Shown here: positions 48,801-59,068 of the stretch, in pieces | Position numbering within the stretch: position 1 is the first letter of the stretch | Layout: the number at the start of each line of letters is the position of its first letter | NCBI GenBank assembly: GCA_009192285.1 | Contig: WBVU01000003.1 | Coordinates: forward strand, 3,689,973 to 3,753,972 | Length of the DNA stretch: 64,000 nucleotides | Source: Morchella semilibera | Lineage: Eukaryota > Ascomycota > Pezizomycetes > Pezizales > Morchellaceae | Direction of reading: 5' to 3' | The notes under the pieces: model-generated | Database searches by the model: none | The model's input: the letters and a program-made list of their open reading frames with translations, nothing else | What the model was told of the DNA's origin: nothing | Made by a program: the position numbers and the translations under genes

Positions 48801-50228
48801 TGATGCCAATTCCTGATCCGCCTCGCCTCCACGCTCTTTGATCCCTCCGCAAAGAACTCCGCAGCCGAGTTGAGCGTCTGAAGATAGTTCTTGACCGCAT
48901 GGCTAAGGTGCTCACTCACCGCTTTGTAGGACCTGCCTGGGTGCGGGATAGACAGCTCCGCCACGGAAAAGGCCTTGTCGAGATCGTCAAACCTAATAAC
49001 CATGTCCAGTCTCCTTGAGGGAGACTCGTCCATATCCGCCGGGGGCGTGGCAGCTCGCGGGTGCGATGCTAATGCCTCAGCATCCTTGAGCTGCCGTCTC
49101 GCCTCGCCCAGGTCGAGCACGAGTGACTCGATCTGCTTCGCGTAGCTCTGGTGAAGACCTTGCACGAGGTCATTGCCGAAGCCGAAGCCCCGTCGAGCGT
49201 TCCGCATGTCCTCTAGGTGCATCTTTTCCAGCCGCTTGATCTCCTCCTGGTGGGCACTGGCGAGTGATGACATTTCGGCCCTGTGCGACTCGGCAAGTGA
49301 GGCGAGTGATGAGCGGTGGTTCGCCTTGACTCGTGAGAGGTCCTGTGGCACGATAAACTTTAATTTCTTCCGCCCTTGTGTTTTTTTTAGTGTTGTGCGG
49401 GGGTGCTTTGGTGAGGGGATGTAGCCGTCGTAGCACATGGACAAAAGGATTATGGGCACAAATGATGACAGAAGTGGGGAAGAGGTGTGGAGGTGTAGGT
49501 GAAAGGAAGTGTGATTAGGTCAAGGGGTTTGTGGGTGGGGGGGATGGTTCACGTACTTCAGCCTGCTCTTCTGATATGCTATTACTGGCGGAAGTGCTCC
49601 GCGCAATCATTGCCTTGAGCTCTGTAAGCTCCTTGCTCAGGCTCCCGACCTGTGAAAGGAGTCCCTGACGTCGTCCGTATGCGGCAGATGTGCTCCAAAC
49701 ATCAAACTTTGTATTTGCGTTTGTACTTGTCGGAGCATTAGGAGTAGGCGTAGCGACACTCCCATCTCCCGAACTAGCACCACTACTGCCACCACCAGCA
49801 CTACCACACTCGTTGCCATTATTATTATTAGTATTATTGTGATGGCGGTGATGGTGGTGGCGGTGGTGGTGGTTGCCGTCTTCGTCGCCGAGATCACCTC
49901 CAAACACGCTGTTGCTGCTGCTGCGTACTTCCTCGTTGTGCACCTCGCCCTGATCGTTATCGTTCCTGCTGCCCTCGTCATGGCTGACATCATCACCGCC
50001 GTTATTATTGCTGCTGCTGCTGTTGTTGTTGTTGGGCAGTAGAGCTTCGTCCTCCCGATCACGATCACGATCACGGCGATCCCGGTCACGATCTCCCCCG
50101 CCCCCCTCGTCCGATACGCTGGTGGAGGCTGGTGTGAGGATGAGCATGGTTTCGCGATCCTCGTCGGAAGAGGAGGGCGGCGGCGGCGAGTGCGAGTGCG
50201 ACGACGACGACGCCGGGTTCGCGTTCAT
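45806..50228 (-). CDS. Large coiled-coil / low-complexity protein, unnamed
   Basis: Five exons (50228-49557, 49342-48013, 47934-47054, 46974-46389, 46317-45806) keep one frame for 1326 residues. I do not recognise a named family. Residues 1-200 are Asn/His/Ser/Asp-rich. Then follows a coiled coil: LLSQVGSLSKELTELKAMI, then across the intron VKANHRSSLASLAESHRAEM and HQEEIKRLEKMHLEDMRNA. A middle block looks folded and conserved: RRLDMVIRFDDLDKAFSV, KNYLQTLNSAAEFFAEGS, RIRNWHQAASGNRLKLRF, WEGELWRNDNFTLRVNCEA. Next are acidic linkers, then a proline/glutamine-rich C-terminus ending with TPTWFALQQAHAQQSAGTPN. A scaffold role is possible but unproven. The first intron is 214 nt. The donor of intron 3 (GTTCCG at 47053) is weak and chosen because it alone links the two long frames. 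A start at 50348 is an alternative. Confidence 0.65.
46120..46315. repeat. Coding CAG-type minisatellite (Q/A/H tract)
   Basis: Within the last exon of the large gene, two near-identical blocks encode AAQQQAQAQAQHQHAAQQQQ in tandem, flanked by QAQQQ units. The DNA is a mix of CAG/CAA/GCC codons, and duplication by slippage or unequal exchange is evident. Confidence 0.85.
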
Positions 50229-50284
50229 GGTTGGTGGTTGTGGTTTGGTATTGTTGCGGTGGGTTGTGGTTGTACTTTTATTCT

Positions 50285-50306
50285 GGTGGTGGTGGTGGTG
50301 GTGGTG
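50285..50306. repeat. (GGT)n microsatellite
   Basis: Seven GGT units immediately upstream of the chosen start of the large gene. They would encode a His run if the start at 50348 were used. Confidence 0.9.
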
Positions 50307-50886
50307 TTGATGAGTGTGTAGAAGAGAGGGAGGGTAGGAAGAACACAATTATCTCCTTCTAGGACTGGGGTGTGGAGGTGTAAAAGCCTGTCTAGGTAAG
50401 TGAGTGAGAGTGAGGAAGAAATAGTTAGTTGTGGGGGGGGGGGGGGGATGGTGGGTTGCCCGCGACGTGGACACTCGCCGGTGGGGTTTGGGGAGGGGAT
50501 TGAGGGGGGGTGTAGGTACAGTAGTAGAAAGTGTAGTTATGTATTTAGTCAGTTGGGGCTGGCCGCGGGACGAGACGAGAGAAGGGAAGAAGCGCAAACG
50601 TGGGGTCGGGAAGAAAGGGAAGGAGGGGGGGGGGGTTAGCTAGACTACTCTAGATAGCGTAATCGGAAACTGGGGGAGGGGGGGGGGGGCAAAGGGCTGT
50701 AGTTTGTTTTCTGGGTGGGTTAGAAACTAAGTTGATGGTGGGCGGTGGTGTCTGTCTGTAAGCAAGCAAGCACTCACTGTTTGAATAATAATATAATGTG
50801 TAGTAGTAGTTGTAGTTATGTAGCTATTGGTGGTGTTTTAAACGAAACAAACGGAAGGAGGAGAAGGAGGGGAGGAGGATGGAAGA

Positions 50887-50908
50887 AGGAAGGAAGGAAG
50901 GAAGGAAG
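50887..50908. repeat. (GGAA)n microsatellite
   Basis: Five to six GGAA units in a purine-rich stretch. Confidence 0.9.
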
Positions 50909-52615
50909 GGAATTATGGTAGAGAGAGAGACCCTTTTTTGCTGTAGAGTATGTATCTCTAGTCCTGGATATGTAGGTAGAGAAAGGTGTGCATGTCGGTG
51001 GGTTTTGGACAGGGGAGCAGGAGTGATGCCGTATGGTAAAATACACATACAACCTATCGATAGAGGAGGAGATATTCTGAGACTACATACGAGTCTACTT
51101 CTACTGCGGATGTTACTGGTGGTATGTATGAAGTATGAAGTATGAAGTAGTATGATGTGTAGAGTAGGAACCACTCATTGACTCTCTACTCTCTACTCTA
51201 GGTAATATTTACTACTCTTCTGTATCTAAAAAGGGAACCATCTAATGCAAATGTGGAGCAGAAGAGAAGTGAGACTGAGCGTGTAATCATCTGCCCCTCC
51301 CTCACTCGCACGATGATGATCACGTTCATGCTCAGTGGGAATGGGAATGAGTGATCACCATATTAGAACCTTGCTTATTTCGAATTGCACCTGTGGGTGG
51401 TAATGCAGAGGGGATACCTAAGTATGTTCGCACACACTCACCACCACTATCGTGACATAGAAAAGGGCAAAGTCGGAATAGTAGCCCACAACGAGACGAG
51501 GGGTTGCTGTTGTGCGTTGGCTGGCAGACACACTGTTACACACACATGTACCCTTCTTTACTCCCCGACTCCCCGAATGCTTGGTCGCCGAAGCCCTTAA
51601 GCTATCCGCGTTAGTCATCGTTAGTCATCATCCATTCCTTCAATTGTCGGTCACGTGATTGGGACATCCAGAAATCGTTGTTAATTTTTAATGGCATTCA
51701 AACCTTTATCTATTAATATGGAGTAGAGCAACACTCTGCTGGATTGCATAATACCGAGGACCTCATTGGTGGCATGTACCCACTGAGCTCCTGCTCCATG
51801 GAGGGCTACGTTCCGGGTAAAATGGCAGACGACAGGCACTCCTTCCAGTATGTGCTATGCCGGCAGGTGGGTGCTGGGTTGGCCGATCGGGGGGGAGTTG
51901 TTGTTTGGAATTTGTGCAGGCTGACTGACTGACATGAGCAGTGCCCCTCGATAAGGATATCGGTACTGTATCTAAGCTTAAACGTTTTGTTGGGGATATG
52001 CATACATGCTATGTGCTCAATCTACTCGACAGCTTACTACATACTGGAGGTTGTGGAAATGTGCCGAGTAGCTGGGTAGCTCTATGTGCTGGTATGGGCA
52101 CTAGGAGCTAGCTTTGACATGATGATATATGCTTTAAACAAATCAAAGGCTTTATATATACCGATCAGTACAGTGGCTTTATAATTCTCGGTCAGGATCT
52201 TGAGGTCGTGGGGAAGGCAATTCTGGCATATCAATGTGTTATAGGTTACGAGGGGTGTTTAACTGGAGGACCGACATAAGCAGCATTATAAGCTTATATA
52301 AAGCCTACCTGGGACAATCGTCGACGGCAATTTATACACACCCAGGAGTGCTATAGAGTTTCTTTTATATATACGCCTACTCTAGATATACAGGATCTAT
52401 TTGTACTATCTTTAAGGTCTAGCTATAGCTGGCAATACTAGTACAGGAGTATATATATACAAGTATATAAACCAAGCAGAAGCACAAGAATAACTCCTCG
52501 ACAATAGGAAACAGGACAGGACAGAAAAGAAATTCATCTAAGATCATCTACGTACGTACGCCAAACTCACCAATTGAGGGTGACAAAAAAGAAAAAGAAA
52601 TAGAGACACCTACCT

Positions 52616-54155
52616 CTAAGCATACACAACCTCCACCACCGCCCTCCACGCCGCCAGCCCTCCCGCATGGCTCTCCACGGTCCTCCCCCTCCCCCTATCA
52701 TTCAGGTCCCCCTTCACCTGGGCGTCCGCCTCCACCGGGGGGTTCATGCGGTCCGTTGCCCCCACGTCCATCTCCGCCGAAAACGTGCCCAGCTCCTCGT
52801 CCCAGAACGGAGAATCCTCAAACGCCGTCCCCGCGGCGTCGGGGGCGCCCCACCACGCGCCGACCACGCCGTCGGCGTTGCGTGTGCGCCAGGCGGCGGC
52901 GGCGTTGTTGAGGAGGAAGCCGTGGTACTTGCGGCAGGTGGTGCGGTGCCAGGTGATTGTGGCGGCGGTCATGGGCGCGGTAACGTTCTCGGAGGAGGAG
53001 GAGGAGGTGGAGGGTGCGAGCGGCGTGCAGAAGATTGTTAGGTGGTGCATGAAGATTCCTATATAAGGGCTCCATGTAAGTCATACTATACTCTACCCAG
53101 TTCGCCCAATTTGATACTTGATACTAATACGGACCTTTAAAGGTGTGCCCGTTCTGACTGCAGCGGCCCTCGGGATCACACTTCTCCGTGAGGATGCCAC
53201 CGACCACGATCTCTCCGACCTTCCCTTCGCTCCCCACGACCGCATCCACCAGCGCAAACCCCTCCTCAAGATACGCCCTCTCGCCCGTCACCTCCGCCAG
53301 CCCCCGCAGCCCACTCAGCAGCACCCCCTGGTTGTAGGTATACACCATCTCGTCCCTCTTATCGCAGACCTTCTCCCCGGCCTCCGGCGGCGCATTCAAC
53401 CTCGAGATATGGAACCCGTCGGTATACAGCCCCTGCTTGTTACGCATCCCACTGGCATCCAACCACGCATGCGCCTTCTTTGCATTCTCCAGCCAGCGCC
53501 GGTCGTGCGCGGGGTGGTACAGATACATGCCCACGCTCGCAGCAACGTAGAGCTCGTTCGTGATGGCATTCTTGTACGGCTCGAGCCACGGGCTCCAGAT
53601 CATTCCGCCGCGGCACAGGCTCTCGTCCCAGCCCCTGTTTGCGAGCCCGTAGAACTCGAGGGCGCGGTCGGCGAAGGCGGGGCGCCACTCGTCGCCCGCC
53701 CACTCGCCGGCCGGGAAGGCGTCGGTGCGGTACGAGAGCGTCTTGAGCGCCTCGAGCCACTGCAGCACAACCCACAGGATGTCGTCGTAGGCCTCGCGCT
53801 TGAGGTGCATGTCCTGGCCGTAGAAGACGGCGATGAGCTCCGAGAGGTAGTGGTGCGAGAGCGCGCGGTGCGCCGGCGACGTGCTGAGCGTCTGCGTCGA
53901 GGCTGCGAGGAGCGTGCCCAGCACGGCGCGCGTCCAGTTGATCCCGCTGGGGTAGGTGCCCGTTGTGTGGGTGAAGAAGTGGGACTGGAGCGTTGTGAGG
54001 GCGCTGGTCATGGCCGTGAGGGCTGGGCTGCGTGGCGGGGGTGCGGCATCGTCGTTGGCGGGGGTGGTGGTGGTGGGCAGGAGAAGGGGGTTTTGGAGCG
54101 GGGTGCTGAGGGCGCTGGGGAGGAGGAGGAGGGGGAGGAGGGTGCTGGGGCGCAT
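52616..54155 (-). CDS. Secreted GH76-like alpha-1,6-mannanase
   Basis: Two exons (54155-53135 and 53058-52616) give 487 residues. MRPSTLLPLLLLPSALSTPL is a clear signal peptide and decides the start; an in-frame ATG at 54233 would bury it. The (alpha/alpha)6 GH76 pattern is visible. Asp124-Asp125 in AYDDILWVVLQWLEAL match the catalytic Asp pair. GLYTDGFHIS and MVYTYNQGVLLSGLRGLAE follow, then CDPEGRCSQNGHTFKG, which continues across the intron as IFMHHLTIFC. GH76 enzymes cut alpha-1,6-mannan; in fungi Dcw1/Dfg5 relatives help attach GPI proteins to the wall (family knowledge). There is no hydrophobic GPI-anchor tail, so this one is probably soluble and secreted. A Ser/Thr/Pro linker follows the signal. 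The donor GTCCGT is weak but the frame is exact. Confidence 0.85.
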
Positions 54156-55241
54156 TGTGATTTCTGGAGATATGGCTAGCTGCACTGGAGGTTTTCTGTG
54201 CTTCTCTTCCTCTCTGCTTTTCGGGGGTGCCAATGCTAATTATATGGAGAACTAGCTCCTCCTCTTCCCCTCCCCTCTCCAACCACGCCGAGTGCTTGGG
54301 GGGGTTTTATACATAGCTATGACGGACCTACCACCTCTTGGTATGTTATTTTGGGCTCTCCCCCAGCAGCTCACTACCCCAGACAGACAGACGGTGGAGA
54401 AACAGGGTTCGGCGGTAGCCTTTCCCCCCCTCCAAGAGTATCCCTTCTGCGACTCTTGGAGCTCGATACAGGGCGTGCTACCCGGCTTGGCGCCCTTCCC
54501 CGCCTTTCGGTTGGCTGGAGCGAATTGTCACGCTGCCGGGGCGGATGATCAGGAGCACACATGATGTGTGGGCTGTAGGTATTGTAGCGGAGAGCTTAGA
54601 GGAGGTTGAGACGGACGGGGGAATAAAGAAAGGGCTGCACGTGCGTGGGTTCCGGCTCTGAAAGTGCGCTTCTTCGGGTGCATTATATCTATCAGGGTCT
54701 GTATATACGTTTTAAGGGTGCTAACAGTAATAGTAATAGTGATAATGATATAGGAGCGATCTCATCTCGCCCGTGGGGTCCGTGATCTGGGTATTAGATC
54801 TTGCCCGTGGAGTCGTCTGTCCCGGTGCCCTGGGCGGTTAAGGACTATATCGATGTCTACAATGATAATGATAATAATAATAAATGCAGCCCACAGGACC
54901 TCGTCCGTGGAGATAGTAGTGTCATGGTGATAATGGGCGCGGTCCACCAGATCTCGTCCCAGTGCTCTGCTCCGGTGCTCTTAGAATATCTAAATATTGA
55001 AAAGCGAAACCCACAAGACCTCGTCCGGGGGTCCCAGTGCTCCGGTGTCGGTATATATCTACAGCTAGAATAATAATAAAAACAGCAATAATGAAAACAA
55101 TAATGAAACGAGCGGTGACCGGTGCCCTAGGCAAGTGATCTACTTGAAGGCTTAACTATGGCTATATCAATATCTACAAAAACAACAACAACAATAAAAA
55201 AAAAAAAAGACAAACCCACCGTCCCAGTGACCCAAACCCAC
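54156..55241. other. Spacer with degenerate tandem modules
   Basis: This 1.1-kb region upstream of GH76 and downstream of TAD2 is GC-rich at its left end. It then holds a degenerate repeated block and AT-rich ends (see the repeat at 54759-55080). No gene is seen. Confidence 0.6.
54759..55080. repeat. Decayed repeat array (GACCTCGTCC motif)
   Basis: Variants of GACCTCGTCCGTGG occur at about 54762, 54795, 54896, 54949 and 55016. The two best copies, CCACAGGACCTCGTCC and CCACAAGACCTCGTCC, start exactly 120 bp apart (54891 and 55011). CGGTGCCC/CGGTGTCGG segments followed by TATATCTAC and an ATAATA-rich tail recur at about 54818, 55044 and 55123. It looks like an old tandem array or nested short elements. 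Confidence 0.55.
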
Positions 55242-55787
55242 CTACACACCCGCCGCCGCCTCCTTCCCAGGCAATATCTCCGTCTTCAGCTCCCTCGCCC
55301 TCTTCCCTATCGGCCTGGGCGCCCTCGCATTCTCCTGGACATAGAACCTCCTCAGGAGCATGATCGCCTCCTCGCGGAGGAGGCCGCCCACAACCTCCAT
55401 CCCGGCCCCGCCCTGGAGGACATCCAGCGCGCCCCCGCACCCGCCAAAGCGCTCGTTCATGCACCCGTAGACGACCCTGCGCAGGCCCAGCTGGCGCAGC
55501 GCGCTCGCGCACATGACGCACGGCTCCACGGTCACGTACAGCGTGGCCGAGGCGAAGATGCTGGGCGGGTGCGCCGACAGGATCGTCTCGATGCCGAGGA
55601 ACTCGGCGTGCCGCGTGCCGCACAGGGTCCGGTTTGTGTCGTTGCGGCCGGTGGCGAGGATCTGGGCGCTGGGGGCGTGCACGAAGACGGCGCCGACGGG
55701 GACTTCGAGCGTCGACAGCGCGTGGGTGGCTTCTGAGAGGGCGAGGCGCATGTAGGTTTCGTCGGCGGCGGTGAAGGGGGAGGGCAT
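55242..55787 (-). CDS. TAD2: tRNA-specific adenosine deaminase TAD2
   Basis: One exon, 181 residues. The cytidine-deaminase-like zinc site is complete: His60-Ala-Glu62 in RHAEFLGIE, and Cys90/Cys93 in EPCVMCASA, with VPVGAVFVH and GRNDTNRT before it and VYGCMNERFGGCGG after. Tad2 is the catalytic half of the Tad2/Tad3 enzyme that converts A34 to inosine in tRNA anticodons (family knowledge). Length and motif spacing fit Tad2, and the catalytic Glu62 (absent in Tad3) rules out Tad3. The frame continues upstream to an ATG at 56015, through a Ser-Thr-Asp triple repeat and a proline run. I chose 55787 because homologous sequence starts there, but a mitochondrial-like N-terminal extension is possible. 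It is head-to-head with TFC6. Confidence 0.88.
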   Translation of the reverse strand: MPSPFTAADETYMRLALSEATHALSTLEVPVGAVFVHAPSAQILATGRNDTNRTLCGTRHAEFLGIETILSAHPPSIFASATLYVTVEPCVMCASALRQLGLRRVVYGCMNERFGGCGGALDVLQGGAGMEVVGGLLREEAIMLLRRFYVQENARAPRPIGKRARELKTEILPGKEAAAGV

Positions 55788-56090
55788 GGCGGAGGGCGGT
55801 GGAGGAGGGGGAGATGTCGAGTCTGTAGAGTCTGTAGAGTCTGTAGATGAAATTACCGGGCGAGAAATCATTGACGGTAAATGACCGGGCGGGTAACCGG
55901 CGCTGTGCAGGAATCGGCGCAGTGAAAGTGAGATCGGAATCATTGGCCCCGGGCCTTTGATGATTGTCAATGATCGCGGGTCGTTTGCGACTTTCATAAC
56001 CTCACGATCGATCACACCCGCAACTTTACGTCCGGAATATCACATCCGCTACAAATATCACATCAATAATATTCACATCACAATTAATTA
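55788..56090. promoter_or_regulatory. Bidirectional promoter TAD2 / TFC6
   Basis: 303 bp separate the start codons. It includes a 9-bp unit (GAGTCTGTA) repeated about three times near 55820-55850. An AT-rich stretch lies just before TFC6. Both genes serve tRNA production, one at transcription and one at anticodon editing. Confidence 0.55.
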
Positions 56091-58557
56091 ATGCCTCCCA
56101 CACGCTCCTCCCGCCAAAAGAAAACTACAAACTACGCCCTCGACCCCTTCAAACACCTCGACCTCTCCGACAACGACGACGGCGGCGATGAGGGCCCCAC
56201 CGACCCCGCCAACCCCGCCAATCCCACCGCCAAAGGCAAAGGCAAAGGCAAAGGCAAAGACCAGGACGAAGACGACGACGACGACGACGACGATGCCGCC
56301 GACCCCGAATTCATAGGCCGCGGCCGAATCAACCAACCCACCCCCGCCCCCGCACCCCCATCAGACCCCGCCGACACCCCACCCTCCGCAGACGGGGAGG
56401 AAGAAGAAGACGAGGACGAGGGGGAGGAAGACGAAGACGAAGACGAAGACGACTACGCCTCCTCATCCGCCGGTAGCTCCCGCCACCGCCGGCGCCGAAA
56501 GACCCCCCACCCAAACCCCCCGCCTCCCCCGCGCCTCCACAAACCGCACGTCTTCCGCGTCACCCGCGTCCCCAACGCCCCTCCGGGGCAGCGCCGCCGC
56601 GACCGCCATCCCCCCGCACCCGGTGGTGCCGCTGCAGTCCTCAGGCCGCCGGACCCGAGCGTCAAGATCACGTATCGCCCCGGGTTCATCAAGAGCACGG
56701 GGAAGCGCGAGAGGATCATCACGACGTACGGACAGGATAACGATACGCTCGTCAAGGCTATCGGCGTCAGGGACGAGTATATTGGGCTTCCGGCGGTGCC
56801 GGAGAGGAAGGGGCTGAGGCTGACGCCGTTCTGGAGGGAGGGGGAGGCGGTCGTGGAGGTGGGGGTCGGGGAGCAGAGGGAGGAGGTGCTGTCCGGGGAG
56901 GAGGAGAGGGAGGGGTTCTTGCCGGTGTGGGTGGGCGGGCAGGAGGCCAAGGTGCTGGTGAGGGGGGAAGTGGTGCAGTTGGAGAGGTTTGGGGTATGGA
57001 AGGGGAAGGGGGGGGGAGGCGGAGGCGGAGGGGAGGGAGGAGAGGAGGGGGAGGTTGGGGGACCGATTGTGATAAATGCGGGAGGGCATGTCGCGGGTTT
57101 GGAATGGGTCCCCAATCGTCCAAAAGGCAGGTCTTCACCCATTAATCTTGCCCTCTACAAGCACTAATAATTATATATATATATAATACAGGCCCCCAAT
57201 ACCTCCTAATCTCCACAAAGTCCGACAGCGCCCTCTTCCCCGCACCCCCGGCCGCCCAGCAGCCGCCATCATCAACACCGCCGGCATTCGACCGCACCCC
57301 CGCGCCATCGTGCATACAGCTGTGGCGCTTCCCAATCTCGGAGAGGGGACCGCCCAGGGGATCCCCGCGCCTGCACACGGTGTTCTGCCACGAGTGGGGA
57401 GTGGCCTCGTCGCTCAAGCTCTGCCAGGTCCATAGGGAGATGCCGGAGGGCGAGCTGGGACTGCTGGCCGCGGTGTTTAAGGACGGGAATGTAAGGGTGG
57501 TCAATATAAGACTGCCGGAGGAGGAGACGGAGGAGGGGGAGGGGGAGACGAGGTTCGGTATGTATTCTTGAGTGAGTGAGGAGGGTACCGTGCTAATGAC
57601 CGGGAGATATATAGTGAAATTGATATCCCCCGCCTACACGCTCTCCCTGTCCACCCCCGCCACCACCCTCTCCTGGCTCAGCACCTCCCGCCTGATCACC
57701 GGCCATGCCTCCGGCTTCATCTCCACCTGGGACCTGACACACCCGCTCCCCCTCACGCCGTACCTACACACGCCCATCCACCAGACGTACATCGCCTCGC
57801 TGACCACCTGCCACCCCTCCTTCCCCACCCACGTCGTCTCCGCCTCGCTCGATGGGTACTGCCGCATCACCTCGCTGCTCGACCCATACACCGACACCGT
57901 CGTCAACAACCGCTCCCGCATCGCGCCCACGAGCATCTGCTGGGTCGACGCCATCAACGCGGCCGTCAGCAGCGAGGAGGGCGCGTGGGTCAAGTTCTAC
58001 CCGCTCCGGAGGTTCTTCAGCGCCACGACGGTGGCAAAGCATGGCGGCGTGGTCACGGGCGTTGCCGCGAGCAGCGTCCATGCCTTTGTGCTCAGTGGGG
58101 GGAGCGAGGGCGAGGTCGTCGTGTGTAATCCCGTCAGGAGGACGTTTCATGGCAAGATTGTGAGTTTCCTGGGCGCGGACGCGGAATGGCAGCTAACGTG
58201 TAGAGGGGATAGAAAAACTACCAGCAGACCTGGTTCCTGCTCGAGTATGCGCGGAAGACAAATATGCTGCGCATGAGCGAGGGCTTCAAGCTGGAGGAGT
58301 TTGAGACCAAGAGCGAGAAGCTGAAGCGCAGGCAGACGAATACGGCGCTGGTGCACTCCACCGTAAGTACACCCCTCTTTCTGCTACTGCTGTGGGTTGG
58401 GCTGGGTTGGGTGCTGACCGGAGGGGAATAGGCGTATCCGGAGCAGTCGAATATCACGCAGGTCTGCTGGAACCAGAACCTTGCTGCGGGGGGGTGGGCG
58501 GCGGCGGGAATGGCGTGCGGGTTGGTGAGGGTGGAGGATATTGCTATTGATGATTAG
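56091..58557 (+). CDS. TFC6: TFIIIC subunit TFC6 (tau 91-like)
   Basis: Five exons (56091-57126, 57192-57557, 57615-58159, 58213-58362, 58432-58557) give 740 residues. TFIIIC binds the A and B boxes of tRNA genes and recruits TFIIIB for Pol III. The N-terminal 160 residues are disordered, with KGKGKGKGK and long Asp/Glu runs. The rest is a WD40-like beta-propeller: HVAGLEWVPN, QYLLISTKSD, SCIQLWRF, LLAAVFKDGNVRVVNI, RLITGHASGFISTWDL, HVVSASLDGYCRI, FVLSGGSEGEVVVCNP. The C-terminus has NYQQTWFLLEYARK and ITQVCWNQN. This architecture fits Tfc6/GTF3C2. Intron 1 appears to be GC-AG: the donor after AAAG is GCAGGT (57127), and only this keeps PKG-PQYLLIS in frame. It is head-to-head with TAD2. Confidence 0.82.
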
Positions 58558-59068
58558 GGGCGGGGGATATATTACGGTCAGTCAGGTATTTATGTAGTAT
58601 AATTGACCGCGGGCTTTTAAGGAGATGAGTAGCTCCTAATTAATAGCTATAGCCATATCTGCTTCCTCACATTGCTCTTACTCTTACTCTTGCTCTTACT
58701 CTTACTCTTACTCTTACTATTAATATTAATATTACTCTTACTCTTACTCTTACTCTTACTCTTACTCTTACTCTTACTACTACTACTATTACCCTTACTA
58801 TTATCACTGTAATGACGTAGAAAACGGAAATGATAGCATCCCAAGGGTAATGATAGAAATCCCAACATTCGGCGCTGTTACCCTGCCCGCTAACCGCAAC
58901 TGGACTGATTGATTAGATAACCCCACTAACAATTTTTTTTTGTAAAAACACCAACGGAAAAACATCACGACCATCGCCGCCATATAAAACATCGACGAAT
59001 ACAGAACTACGAGTGGAATTACAGATACAGATACTACTACAGATACTACTACTACCGTCCAGCCTGAA
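58558..59068. other. Spacer and RRP12 promoter
   Basis: This 511-bp spacer between TFC6 and RRP12 is dominated by the CTTACT hexamer array. No gene is seen. Confidence 0.65.
58674..58800. repeat. (CTTACT)n hexamer array
   Basis: About 20 CTTACT units run in two blocks, interrupted by TATTAATATTAATATTA and ending in ACT/ATT triplets. It ends about 270 bp upstream of the RRP12 start. Confidence 0.9.

Larger units (their letters stand above)
50229..52615. other. Spacer with GGT and GGAA repeats, no gene
   Basis: This 2.4-kb upstream region of the large gene has (GGT)n at 50285-50306, G-runs near 50435 and 50680, and (GGAA)n at 50887-50908. Triplicated GTATGAA units lie near 51128, and the end toward GH76 is AT-rich. 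No coding pattern is recognised. Confidence 0.55.

Noticed and set aside
53118-54179. 353-codon plus-strand open frame across the GH76-like gene
   Set aside because: Antisense shadow caused by GC-rich codons; composition is Arg/Leu/Ala-rich without motifs.
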